From NCBI RefSeq assembly GCF_025639805.1, contig NZ_CP106735.1, positions 4,249,501 through 4,313,500 on the forward strand: DNA of 64,000 bases. Reading direction: 5' to 3'. The DNA is from Reichenbachiella carrageenanivorans. GTDB lineage: Bacteria > Bacteroidota > Bacteroidia > Cytophagales > Cyclobacteriaceae. Of the stretch, positions 51,922 to 61,064 are shown piece after piece. The position numbers and the translations under genes are program-made. How positions within the stretch are numbered: the stretch's first letter is position 1; every line of letters begins with the position of its first letter. Below the pieces are notes generated by a model that did no database searches, was not told the origin of the DNA, and was given only the letters and a program-made list of their open reading frames with translations.

Positions 51922-54276
51922 ATGCTCAGACACCATCTCCTTCTAACCATTAGGAACTTCAAACGATTCAAAAGTTCCTTCTTCATCAATCTTTTTGGAC
52001 TATCTACAGGGCTAGCCTGTACCATGCTCATATACCTATGGGTGATGGACGAAAGGAGTATGGATGATTTTCACTCCAAGGATACCCGACTTTTTCAAGT
52101 GATGGAGCATCAGCAATACGCTGATCATATCATGACTACCAACTCCACCCCTGGCATACTCGCTGAGGCCCTCAAAGAAGAAATCCCAGAAATCCAATAT
52201 GCCGCCACTACCACGTGGATCAACAGATTCACACTTTCTAATCACGACAAGAACCTAAAAGCCGATGGCTACTATGTAGGCGAAGATTTCTTTAGCTTAT
52301 TTTCATACGAGCTCATCGACGGCCAACCCGAAGAGGTTCTCAAAAACAAAATGGATCTGGTGATCTCTGACGAACTAGCGTTGAAAATATTTGGCACTAC
52401 GGCCAATGTGGTAGGACAATCAATCAAACTCAACCACAACGAAACCCACCTGATTACAGGTATTTTCAAAAAACCGCCCCCCAATTCAAGCTACATTTTT
52501 GACTTTGTTTTGAATTTCGAAAGATTTAAAGATGACAACGAGTGGGTCACACACTGGGGCAATAACGGTCCCAAAACCTATATCACACTACAAGAAAATA
52601 TCGATGTCTCTCATGTAGAAGAAAAAATTGCAGACTTTGTGAAAATCAAAAATGAAGACTCTAACGTAACATTATTTCTCAAAAAATACTCGGAAAATTA
52701 TCTCTACGGCAGATACGAAAATGGTGTACTCGCTGGTGGACGTATCGAATACGTTCGGTTGTTTTCGATCATTGCCATTTTCATTCTACTGATCGCCTGT
52801 ATCAATTTTATGAACCTCTCTACTGCCAGAGCCTCCCGTAGAGCCAAAGAGGTAGGTATCAAAAAAGCTATCGGTGCACCCAAATCGTCAATTATCACAC
52901 AATACCTCACCGAATCCTTGCTGCTCTCGCTGGCGTCCTTTCTAGTCTCCATGCTAGTGGTTTACTTCTTTCTACCTCAATTCAACGAAATCACCGACAA
53001 GGAAATACCCCGTGATTTTGACCTCTACACAATCTCTTCTTTCCTTTCGCTCACACTGCTCGCAGGACTTATTTCAGGGAGCTACCCTGCCATCTATCTT
53101 TCGGGATTCACTATAGTGAAAGTTCTCAAAGGCGAAATCAAAAGCTCTTGGGCAGAACTTTGGGCAAGAAAAGGGCTCGTCGTCTTTCAGTTTACCCTAT
53201 CTATCATTCTGATCGTATCGGTAGTAGTGATCTACAAACAGATCGACTTTGTACAATCCAAAAGCCTAGGATACAACAAAGACAACATGATCTATTTTGT
53301 ACAAGAAGGAAAAGTCGAAAAAAATGTAGACGTATTTCTAGAGCAACTTCAAGCCATCCCTGGTATCGTATCGGCTACCAGTACTGGCCACACCCTACTC
53401 CACCGCAACAACAGCACCTCTGGACTAGAATGGACAGGCAAAGACCCAAAGGCCAATATCCTTTTTGAAAATGTGCGTACCAACTATGGTTTATTCGAAA
53501 CACTAGATATCGAGTTCAAAGCAGGCAGACCGTTTTCTCGTGATTTTAGTACAGACACATCAAAAATCATCTTCAACGAGGCTGCTATCAAAGTCATGAA
53601 CCTCGAAGATCCGATCGGTAAAACCATTACCCTATGGGAAGAAAACAAAATGGAAATCATAGGTGTGGTAAAAGACTTTCATTTTCAGTCGCTACACAGC
53701 GAAGTAAAGCCACTCTTTTTTATGCTTGCACCAGAAGATACCTGGTTTATTATGGCCAGAATTCAGGCAGGTGCCGAAAAACAAACTTTCTCAGATCTAG
53801 AGTCTTTTTACATGGATTTCAACCCTGGATTTACTCTAGACTATGAATTTATGGACAAAGAATATGCCTCCATGTATGCCGCAGAAGAAAGGGTCTCCAT
53901 GCTCTCTCGCTATTTTGCTGGCATGGCCATTGCGATCTCATGTCTGGGGCTATTTGGGCTAGCCAGCTTCACAGCCGAAAGACGCCAGAAAGAAATAGGC
54001 ATTCGTAAAGTATTAGGTTCCAGCGCACTTAGCATCATCTACCTACTCTCTTCTGATTTCACCAAACTGGTAGGAGTATCCATACTACTGGCCTTACCCA
54101 TCAGCTATTTCCTTGTCAGCGAATGGCTAGATCAATTTGCCTTTCGTATCAGTCTGGAGGCGTGGTTTTTCATTGGAGCGGGATGCCTCTCGCTACTGAT
54201 CGCTTGGCTCACTGTGGGTGCTCAGGCCCTACGCGCCGCTCAGATCAACCCTATCGACTGCCTCAGAGACGAATAA
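51922..54276 (+). CDS. MacB/FtsX-type ABC permease (single-protein, four-segment core with two halves)
   Basis: 784 residues from the ATG at 51922 (MLRHHLLLTIRNFKRFKSS). It has an N-terminal membrane segment, a periplasmic MacB-PCD domain (about 50-230), three membrane segments near 280-420 with an AKEVGIKKAIGA motif, a second periplasmic domain, and a C-terminal FtsX core with RQKEIGIRKVLGS. Bacteroidota carry many such permeases, often of antimicrobial or lipoprotein-type export; their ATPase is usually encoded elsewhere, and none is here. The exported substrate is unknown. Confidence 0.88.
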   Translation: MLRHHLLLTIRNFKRFKSSFFINLFGLSTGLACTMLIYLWVMDERSMDDFHSKDTRLFQVMEHQQYADHIMTTNSTPGILAEALKEEIPEIQYAATTTWINRFTLSNHDKNLKADGYYVGEDFFSLFSYELIDGQPEEVLKNKMDLVISDELALKIFGTTANVVGQSIKLNHNETHLITGIFKKPPPNSSYIFDFVLNFERFKDDNEWVTHWGNNGPKTYITLQENIDVSHVEEKIADFVKIKNEDSNVTLFLKKYSENYLYGRYENGVLAGGRIEYVRLFSIIAIFILLIACINFMNLSTARASRRAKEVGIKKAIGAPKSSIITQYLTESLLLSLASFLVSMLVVYFFLPQFNEITDKEIPRDFDLYTISSFLSLTLLAGLISGSYPAIYLSGFTIVKVLKGEIKSSWAELWARKGLVVFQFTLSIILIVSVVVIYKQIDFVQSKSLGYNKDNMIYFVQEGKVEKNVDVFLEQLQAIPGIVSATSTGHTLLHRNNSTSGLEWTGKDPKANILFENVRTNYGLFETLDIEFKAGRPFSRDFSTDTSKIIFNEAAIKVMNLEDPIGKTITLWEENKMEIIGVVKDFHFQSLHSEVKPLFFMLAPEDTWFIMARIQAGAEKQTFSDLESFYMDFNPGFTLDYEFMDKEYASMYAAEERVSMLSRYFAGMAIAISCLGLFGLASFTAERRQKEIGIRKVLGSSALSIIYLLSSDFTKLVGVSILLALPISYFLVSEWLDQFAFRISLEAWFFIGAGCLSLLIAWLTVGAQALRAAQINPIDCLRDE

Positions 54277-54408
54277 GATTTTTTTGATTGATGGTTGATT
54301 ATTGATGATGGCTGCTTCGAAAGTAAACTTTTGAGGCAGTCTCATTTTTTCAATAGACCGATATCTATATTACATCAAGTATTTTATTTTTGTTTGTAAA
54401 AAAATCTG

Positions 54409-54900
54409 ATGTCGTACGAAGAACCTGTAATGAAGCAATTGCTGCGATCTATCCCACAAGTGGGCAAGGTCGAATGGATCGGTATTCGCCAAGAACGAAA
54501 AGCCCTACCTACCCCTGTAGATCAGGTCATCGTAAAAGAGAAAACAGGACTCGAAGGCGATCATTTTTCGGGTAGTCTATCAGGCAAACGACAAGTAACA
54601 TTGATCCAAAAAGAACACTTGGACGCTGTGGCTTCGATGCTAGGCAAAGACCACATCAACCCCCAACTTACCAGACGTAATATAGTAGTATCTGGCATCA
54701 ATCTGCTTGCGCTCAAGTCACAACAATTCAAAATCGGGAATGTAATACTAGAAACTTCTGGTATCTGTGCACCATGCAACAGAATGGAAGAAAATCTAGG
54801 CGCAGGCGGCTATAGCGCCATGCGTGGACACGGGGGAATTACGGCCAGAGTCGTCTCGAGTGGTGAGGTCAGACTGGGAGATCCCGTATCTCTGATCTAG
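54409..54900 (+). CDS. MOSC-domain protein
   Basis: 163 residues. The MOSC core has GLEGDHFSGSLSGKRQVTLI (about 48-66), LTRRNIVVSGINL and the conserved cysteine region SGICAPCNRMEENLG with C120 and C123. MOSC proteins handle sulfur from molybdenum cofactor sulfurase or detoxify N-hydroxylated compounds (YiiM-like). Without a reductase domain it resembles the small YiiM-like type. It is cytosolic and stands alone, followed by a structured intergenic region. Confidence 0.85.
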   Translation: MSYEEPVMKQLLRSIPQVGKVEWIGIRQERKALPTPVDQVIVKEKTGLEGDHFSGSLSGKRQVTLIQKEHLDAVASMLGKDHINPQLTRRNIVVSGINLLALKSQQFKIGNVILETSGICAPCNRMEENLGAGGYSAMRGHGGITARVVSSGEVRLGDPVSLI

Positions 54901-55331
54901 TGTATACCGTACACCTTCTGCACGATATCGAACAAATCAGCAAAACCCAATTACACACAACTCATTGATATACTATTAGTTACAACGATCGGCACACATT
55001 TTGACATAAGCCCAGACATTGAAGTAAGTTTTTATTTCAGGTTTAGTTTTTCTCATAGCCAGTTTAGTTGTGATACTGCCAACTTCGCAAAAGAAGTTTC
55101 AGGGTGATCAACGCCGCCAGGCTTTTACCCTGTAGAGATTGCTGATCGACAGGTAGTTGGTTCTCAGTCGCAGTACAAAATCCTATAGGTCATTTACTCA
55201 AAATGATAAACCATCGCTCTCAGCCACTGCTAATGGCTACGAGTGATGGTTTTTTATTCTAACACGGAATAACAGTTATTTGAAACAAAATGCCTCAGAA
55301 GTAAATCTATTTCAATCTGTTTCTTACGTGC
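54901..55331. other. Structured convergent intergenic region
   Basis: About 430 bases between the MOSC and sulfatase stops. Several hairpins are visible on the + strand: AACTTC-gcaaaa-GAAGTT starting near 55081, CAGGGT...ACCCTG starting near 55098, and CCAACT pairing at a distance with AGTTGG. They are followed by a terminator at 55209-55256. No ORF is convincing. It may hold a small RNA, or it may be a relic of a mobile element. Confidence 0.4.
55209..55256 (+). terminator. Intrinsic terminator hairpin
   Basis: AACCATCGCTC (55209-55219) pairs with GAGTGATGGTT (55241-55251), with one G-T pair, and an inner stem AGCCA/TGGCT extends it. T residues follow to 55256. It lies some 310 bases after the MOSC stop, far for that gene, which hints that another transcript ends here. 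Confidence 0.75.
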
Positions 55332-57683
55332 TTATTTCACTTCTAAAAGCACTTTATGAATTTTACCAGTAAATTTCGTTTCAACAGGCCCATATCCTAT
55401 GTTTTCCGTCACGGCTACAGGTGTTTGATTATCAAGCCCTACATCCGCTGTTTCGTCTGCAGAAAAGATATAAGGCTGTGTTTTTTCAACCCTACCATTA
55501 GCAACTGACTTCCCATCTACAAGCACAGTTACTTCACCGCCTTTACCAAGGCCTCCTCCATCATACACAAAATCGAATGTAACCGTTGTTTTACCTTCGG
55601 TAAGTTTTGACTCACTTGCGACCACGAAACTTTCAAGCCCAAGAAAATTATATATAAAAGATGGTCTTCCTTCGTTCAGATAAACAGACCAGCCACCAAA
55701 TCTACCACCTTGTGTCAGGATCACGCCTTTTGCACCACCCTCAGGCACTTCTATATCGGCTGTCACTGTAAATGATTTGTTCTTTATATTCATGAAAGTA
55801 TTTTCCATCATGCCTTCCATCCCTTCATAAAGCAATAAACTTTTGCGACCTCCTAGCAAATCGGGCCTTCCTGCCAATTCAGCGTTTGTTCTCTCCAGTG
55901 TTCGGTCATCGATCGGAAGCACATGATATTTTTCAGCTTCAGCCATAAAAAGACTTTTCATTTTTTCTAATTTTTCGGGATATTTTGAAGCCAAGTTTTT
56001 CGTCAAACTAAAATCTTCATCTACATGATAGAGATCCCACACATCAGCGGTCAATGGAGGCAAATTGGTCGTTTGCCATGCCGCACGATGGATGGTTCTA
56101 GCAAACCACCCATTATTGTAAATTGCGCGATTCCCAAACATCTCAAAATACTGAATAGTGTGCCTTTCCGCTGCTGCTGCATCATTAAAAGTATACAATA
56201 AACTGGTGCCAGCCATTGGTATTTGTGGCACTCCATCTACTACTTTAGGCTCAGGTAGCCCTGCGGCTTCTAGTATAGTTGGTGCGATGTCTGTGACATG
56301 AGTGAATTGTGTTCTGATCCCACTCTTTTCTTTAATGCCCTGAGGATAATGTACAATCATTCCATTGCGTGTACCACCAAAATCTGATGCTACCTGCTTG
56401 GTCCAAGTAAAAGGGGCATCAAAAGCCACTGCCCATCCCGCTGCCATATGTGGAAAAGTATTTTCTAACCCCCAATCATCGATCAAAGGAAGTAAGTCTT
56501 GCACTTTTTCTTCTACTCCATTGAAATAAGTCATTTCATTAAACATACCGACCATTCCGCCTTCTGCACTGGTTCCATTGTCTCCCGCAATAAATAGCAC
56601 CAAGGTGTTATCCATCTCTCCAATCTCTTCAATGGCTTCGACCAATCTACCCACTTCAAAATCGGTCATCTCCATAAACCCAGCAAACACTTCGGCTTGA
56701 CGAGCAAAAAGTTTTCGTTCACTATCTGTTAATTTACTCCAGTCTTTGATGTCTTTTGGCTTAGGAGCCAGGTTGGTGTTTTTAGGAATGACACCTATCT
56801 CCTTCATTCGTTTCACGGTAGCTTCTCTTATCTCATCCCACCCTTTGTCAAATTTTCCTTTGTACTTATCTGACCATTCCTTAGATACGTGATGGGGAGC
56901 ATGCACAGCTCCTGTAGAGAAGTAAACAAAAAATGGCTTGTCAGGTGTCATTGATTGCTGAGCTTTCACCCAGTTGATCGCTTGGTTAGTCATGTCCGTA
57001 GTGAAATGGTAATTCTCCATGACTGGAGGGTTCACCTTTTTCACCCCATCATAAATAAGCGGCGCCCACTGATCTGTCTCACCTCCAATAAATCCATAAA
57101 ATTTATCAAAACCCTGATGCGTTGGCCATCTATCGAATGGGCCAGACACACTGGTTTCCCAAGCGGCTGTTTCGTGCCATTTGCCAAAAGCAGCAGTACT
57201 ATACCCATTTAACCTCAGCATTTCTGCTAGCGGTGCTACACTCTTAGGAAGCGCACCTGTATTCCCTGGATAAGCAGTGGCTGTCTCCATAATCGAACCC
57301 GTATTACATGTATGATGATTTCGCCCCGTTTTAAGAGCCATTCGAGTGGGTGAACAAAGTGCAGTGGTATGAAAATTATTATATTTCAGTCCATTTCCTG
57401 CTAATTTATCCATCGTAGGCGTTTTTATTGGCCCACCAAAGGTATTGGTCGCACCAATACCCAAATCATCGATCAAAACAATTACCACATTGGGAGCTCC
57501 TTCTGGAGGAGTAACTTGAAATCGTTTGGGAGGTTTGGTATTTCGTACATCCAGTGCTTTGTAGGTTTTAGGCTCTGTCCTAGTAATTGGAAGAATTTCT
57601 CTGTTTAGGTTTTCTTGTGCTTTCAATTGACTAACACTCAAAAGGCATAACCCAAGAAATAAGGTTTTGTTTTTTAGTTTCAT
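55332..57683 (-). CDS. Secreted arylsulfatase (sulfatase family, Cys type)
   Basis: 783 residues with a signal peptide ending near A22 (LKAQE). The metal-binding D72-D73 (IDDLGIGATN) and C110 in LCSPTRMALKTGR form the CxPxR site where cysteine is converted to formylglycine. The long form with FTHVTDIAPTILEAAGLPEP and a beta-rich C-terminal part (about 630-783) resembles AtsA-like arylsulfatases. It cleaves sulfate esters in the periplasm. A formylglycine-generating enzyme is needed but not encoded here. It stands alone. Confidence 0.92.
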   Translation of the reverse strand: MKLKNKTLFLGLCLLSVSQLKAQENLNREILPITRTEPKTYKALDVRNTKPPKRFQVTPPEGAPNVVIVLIDDLGIGATNTFGGPIKTPTMDKLAGNGLKYNNFHTTALCSPTRMALKTGRNHHTCNTGSIMETATAYPGNTGALPKSVAPLAEMLRLNGYSTAAFGKWHETAAWETSVSGPFDRWPTHQGFDKFYGFIGGETDQWAPLIYDGVKKVNPPVMENYHFTTDMTNQAINWVKAQQSMTPDKPFFVYFSTGAVHAPHHVSKEWSDKYKGKFDKGWDEIREATVKRMKEIGVIPKNTNLAPKPKDIKDWSKLTDSERKLFARQAEVFAGFMEMTDFEVGRLVEAIEEIGEMDNTLVLFIAGDNGTSAEGGMVGMFNEMTYFNGVEEKVQDLLPLIDDWGLENTFPHMAAGWAVAFDAPFTWTKQVASDFGGTRNGMIVHYPQGIKEKSGIRTQFTHVTDIAPTILEAAGLPEPKVVDGVPQIPMAGTSLLYTFNDAAAAERHTIQYFEMFGNRAIYNNGWFARTIHRAAWQTTNLPPLTADVWDLYHVDEDFSLTKNLASKYPEKLEKMKSLFMAEAEKYHVLPIDDRTLERTNAELAGRPDLLGGRKSLLLYEGMEGMMENTFMNIKNKSFTVTADIEVPEGGAKGVILTQGGRFGGWSVYLNEGRPSFIYNFLGLESFVVASESKLTEGKTTVTFDFVYDGGGLGKGGEVTVLVDGKSVANGRVEKTQPYIFSADETADVGLDNQTPVAVTENIGYGPVETKFTGKIHKVLLEVK

Positions 57684-58078
57684 TTTTATAAATATTAATG
57701 GCTATTAATTTTAATAATCAGAGTAGTTTGAGCATCATGTTTTCATGAAAAACACTATTTCATACTGAATATCAGAAAGATAGCGAAATCCTTCCACTCT
57801 TCAATAAATAAACATGTATGCATCAGACACAAAACCTCCGTGATCTGTAAATAGTCGGCCAAGTACACGGAAAAGGTTGCAGAAAAGCCATTATATTATA
57901 TGAAGAGGGGGTAGCTGTATTGCACAAAAGTGCTACGCCATAGTTGTTGGTCACAGGAAAGTACCGACGAAAAGAGAGAACGACCCAGCCCATATGTACA
58001 CCGTTAGCGAATGAGCCAAATCCAATTCGATTTAGCCCTCACTACTAACGGGATAGTGAGAGCTAAAACAATAATGAT
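57684..58078. other. Intergenic region with hairpins, possible repeat element
   Basis: About 395 bases between the sulfatase start and the next gene's stop. It contains a short GCAC-aaaa-GTGC hairpin near 57931, and the region from about 57950 to 58015 is richer in C and G than the flanks. I find no coding frame of note. The sequence style reminds me of dispersed intergenic repeats in Bacteroidota, but I cannot test that. Confidence 0.35.
58031..58067 (-). terminator. Hairpin downstream of the DUF6503 lipoprotein gene
   Basis: TTTAGCCCTCACTA (58031-58044) pairs with TAGTGAGAGCTAAA (58054-58067), 14 bp with one mismatch and a nine-base loop. It starts 12 bases after the reverse-strand stop codon. 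There is no clear T tract on that side beyond the stem. Confidence 0.6.
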
Positions 58079-58879
58079 TTATTCAAACAACTGTTTGGGT
58101 AGGTTGTTGTTGAACTTGATACCCGTCCACTGTACCTGTGTCCAGTTGTCGGTCAGATTCTCCCCGTCCCAGTTGGCTTTGGTATATTTTCTTTTGGATG
58201 GAATCAGTATGTTGTCCACTTTCTCATATTCCACTTTCATGATTAGCGGGTCGGTCACATTAAAATCCACAACAGTAAACAAAAACTGATCTACTAGCTG
58301 GGTCTCTTTGTTGATATACAATCGGTAAAGATCAGAAGGCTGGTCTGTGTCGAAGGAAACCTCTACCAAATCATACACTTGCCCATTTACTGTAGCTTCA
58401 TCCATATAAGTATAAATCAGCCCTGGGTCTAGCAGCTTTTGAAACATAGCAAACCAATAAAAATTGGTCTTTCTATTGAAAGTCACTCGTTTTATAGCGG
58501 CTTCATCTTCTACCCGTTCGCCATTATGTTTGAGCCAAAAAGACTGACCATTGTAGCCCTGTTCTATTGTACCTTCCATATCAGGCAGCGTTCTTTCGTG
58601 CTTCTCATAGCTGCCATAAGACCATTCTCCATCGAATATATACTTCTCTGTAGAGATGTCCTCTTTTTGATCTGCCGTCTGGTAAGTATAGGTATAGACC
58701 ACATCTTTCAAATCCAGTAAGTCTTGATAACTGCCTACTTTTTGGGTCATCTGATAGACGAGCTCATGTCCTTTGTTTTGAAATTCTAAAGTGGATTTGG
58801 TTTGGTTTTCGTTGGCTACTTTGCCTTGGCAAGACCACAAAAAGAAAGCACTGGCAAGCAATAGTTGAATACGGTTCAT
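58079..58879 (-). CDS. DUF6503-type lipoprotein
   Basis: 266 residues with a lipobox at FFLWSC (C17). The body is beta-rich with a LolA-like look: YTYTYQTADQKEDISTEKYIFDG, GYNGQSFWLKHNGERVED, NFYWFAMFQKLLDPG, YRLYINKETQLVDQFLFTV, and a closing KYTKANWDGENLT. This corresponds to DUF6503, a Bacteroidota family of unknown function that may carry hydrophobic ligands or lipids. It is a single gene. Confidence 0.7.
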   Translation of the reverse strand: MNRIQLLLASAFFLWSCQGKVANENQTKSTLEFQNKGHELVYQMTQKVGSYQDLLDLKDVVYTYTYQTADQKEDISTEKYIFDGEWSYGSYEKHERTLPDMEGTIEQGYNGQSFWLKHNGERVEDEAAIKRVTFNRKTNFYWFAMFQKLLDPGLIYTYMDEATVNGQVYDLVEVSFDTDQPSDLYRLYINKETQLVDQFLFTVVDFNVTDPLIMKVEYEKVDNILIPSKRKYTKANWDGENLTDNWTQVQWTGIKFNNNLPKQLFE

Positions 58880-59026
58880 AAAGTTCTTGATATTATTATG
58901 GTTTTTATTTTTTGATATACCCCTTAGCTCACGATTCCTTTGCGTTTAGGTTGCCTTACGGGGTTATATTATTAAACTGATCTTTTCTTGAAGGAATAAA
59001 AAAGTCTTCTATCAAGAAAGTCAAGC

Positions 59027-59659
59027 CTATTTTTCTTTCTTATCAAACATACCAGCATGTACTTTTCCTTTCAAGTACTTCTCTGCCCCTTGTCCGAGTT
59101 TTTTATGGATGGATATGGCGTTCACTTCACTGATATTTAGTTTTCGTATCCGTTCATTTTTGACGAATACCACATCGCCCGATAGTGGACTGGGTGCCCC
59201 AGGCAAAAAGACCGTACTGAGGTCATCATCTATCTTCCCCATCAAAAAACCAATCTGCCATACTTCCTCTATATCTACCATCACTACGTCATTCATGTTG
59301 TTGGATTCTAAACCAGCAATGGTTTCGGTCATTCCTTTGATAAGGGAATAGCCTGGTATGACGGATTGAAGTTTTTGTTCCAACCACTCTCTTTTTTCGG
59401 CCGCCACACGAGTTTTAGCCAATAGCCCAGCGATGAAGCACAAAAACAGCAATACAAAAAAAGCCAAAATACGGTTTAGTGTAATTCCTCCAATATGTTC
59501 GATGGGGATAAGGCCCGCAATAGGTGCTACGATAGTACGAAAAAGATTTAAGGCTTTATCAAAAAGCACAAACAAAATCCCAAAGGGTACGATGAGGAGA
59601 AAGCCCCCAACCAAAGTGGTTTTTGCAAATACCCAAATGTCATCCAGTACACTTTTCAT
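59027..59659 (-). CDS. DUF502 membrane protein
   Basis: 210 residues with two membrane segments (about 12-38 and 58-80) and a cytosolic beta-rich part. The N-terminal TTLVGGFLLIVPFGILFVLF, PGYSLIKGMTETIAGLES and LPGAPSPLSGDVVFVKNERI are hallmarks of DUF502, a family with no known activity found in bacteria and plants. It stands alone. Confidence 0.85.
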   Translation of the reverse strand: MKSVLDDIWVFAKTTLVGGFLLIVPFGILFVLFDKALNLFRTIVAPIAGLIPIEHIGGITLNRILAFFVLLFLCFIAGLLAKTRVAAEKREWLEQKLQSVIPGYSLIKGMTETIAGLESNNMNDVVMVDIEEVWQIGFLMGKIDDDLSTVFLPGAPSPLSGDVVFVKNERIRKLNISEVNAISIHKKLGQGAEKYLKGKVHAGMFDKKEK

Positions 59660-59793
59660 CTTCTCAAATTTAACCTATCGTCTACCAACAAAGATACTTT
59701 CTATTTGCAAAAGACCCTGAAAGAAAAATGATAACTCTAACTGAGAACAGCACAGGGAAAGGAAAAGCAACAACCTTATAGAACTGCAAGCAT

Positions 59794-60177
59794 TTAAAAA
59801 AACAACTCGTGTAAGTACCTACCAGGAGTAAACGTAAACACCCCTGCAATCAGAATCGCACCAAAATAAAGCAGGATCATTTTTCTTTTGTGAGACTTTA
59901 CATTCCCTTTTTTGATTGCAAAATAGGCCGTGGGCACAGTATACAAAGTGAGAAAGCTCAGGCTATGAATCCAGCCAAAATGGTTGAAAATTCTTGTCCC
60001 CACCTGCGCAGGCATAAAGAGCGTAATCAAGGCCGTCACCATCATGAAAAACATGTAAACTCTTCCCATATTTCGGTGGGTATCAGTCCCCTTTTTGATC
60101 AGTAGCAAAACAGTACCGATCACAAAACACGGCACCACTGTGATTAAGTGGAAGTACATCAGGTCTAAATAGCTCAT
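59794..60177 (-). CDS. DUF2306 membrane protein
   Basis: 127 residues, four hydrophobic segments (about 7-28, 37-55, 65-86, 98-120). HRNMGRVYMFFMMVTALITLF and FGWIHSLSFLTLYTVPTAYFA are typical of DUF2306. Its start overlaps the stop of the methyltransferase by four bases (ATGA), so the two are translated together. Function unknown. Confidence 0.8.
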   Translation of the reverse strand: MSYLDLMYFHLITVVPCFVIGTVLLLIKKGTDTHRNMGRVYMFFMMVTALITLFMPAQVGTRIFNHFGWIHSLSFLTLYTVPTAYFAIKKGNVKSHKRKMILLYFGAILIAGVFTFTPGRYLHELFF

Positions 60178-60779
60178 CCGCTTTTTTTACACTTAATTAA
60201 ATAAAAAGGTTGATTTTCCTCAATCTCTACAATCTCAAATAAACCTACATTTTCAAAAGCTGCCTGCACAGACGCCTTGTCATAAAAATACATCTGTACC
60301 CCTTTATGTATTTCATAGCGATCTTTGCCTACTTGCTTGCCCTTGCCATAAGTAGGAGCACCTTTGGTGATTGCCGTAAAAACCATGTAGCCCTGGGTCG
60401 ACAGCTGGTGATAGCAGCCTCTGATTAGCTTTTCGCGCTCGCTTTGATCCAACAGATGAATTAAAGCATAGCAAAATATGCCGTCATACTTGATGGAATC
60501 AAAAGGCATATCGGACACCGAACCATGATAGATAGTCATCTGCTCACCGTAGTGTTTCCTAGCCATTTCGATAGCTGTTTTGGATATTTCTATCCCAGTG
60601 ACTGTCATGCCACTGTCACAAAATACTTGAGCATTCCGTCCATACCCAACCCCTGGTATTAAGATGTTTTTGAGTCCTTTTTCTACAAATAAGTCTTTGG
60701 TGAGCACCGCAGAATAAGCAGGTTCCAAACCCCACATTTCTTGCTTCTCTACAAAATTTTCTTCCCAAAATTCCGTCAT
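60174..60779 (-). CDS. Class I SAM-dependent methyltransferase
   Basis: 201 residues. Motif I is NILIPGVGYGRNAQVF, the acidic loop TGIEISKTAIEMA follows, then SDMPFDSIKYDGIFCYALIHLL. It resembles the TehB/thiopurine-type group common in Bacteroidota. Substrate unknown. It is coupled to the DUF2306 gene. A decayed copy of its first 40 codons lies just upstream at 60802-61038, which shows a recent local duplication. Confidence 0.87.
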   Translation of the reverse strand: MTEFWEENFVEKQEMWGLEPAYSAVLTKDLFVEKGLKNILIPGVGYGRNAQVFCDSGMTVTGIEISKTAIEMARKHYGEQMTIYHGSVSDMPFDSIKYDGIFCYALIHLLDQSEREKLIRGCYHQLSTQGYMVFTAITKGAPTYGKGKQVGKDRYEIHKGVQMYFYDKASVQAAFENVGLFEIVEIEENQPFYLIKCKKSG

Positions 60780-60801
60780 AGTGTGTGGTAATTATTTAAC
60801 G

Positions 60802-61038
60802 TCAATGAATGAGTTCATGCACTTTGGTGAAGGTAATAAAATAGTCAAATCTGCAAACGTGGTCTATTACTATTTTTTGATTCTCAATCCTCAATATGTT
60901 TTTGAGCCCTTTTTCTAACATATACATATTTGAGACTACACAACACGAGAAGGTTACAATACTCCAAATTTTCACTTCCTTACAAGTTTTCTTCTCAGGA
61001 ATCACCATCTTGTAAAGGTTTTGCAGCCTTGCCCTCAA
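60802..61038 (-). pseudogene. Decayed partial duplicate of the neighbouring methyltransferase
   Basis: The reverse-strand frame can be aligned with the N-terminus of the methyltransferase: both show a tryptophan near residue 15 and the shared block EKGLKNIL near 32-40. At DNA level TAGAAAAAGG-(G/A)-CTCAAAAACAT recurs (60664-60685 and 60896-60917, one mismatch). Motif I is gone; after the shared block the frame may jump to C-terminal-like IENQ. It is too short to be active, so I call it a remnant. A small real gene cannot be fully excluded. Confidence 0.5.
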
Positions 61039-61064
61039 CTATATTCTAACTCTTTGACGATCAT

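Noticed and set aside
54901..55200. Insertion-sequence remnant in the MOSC-sulfatase gap
   Set aside because: No transposase fragment in any frame and no terminal inverted repeats or target duplications were found.
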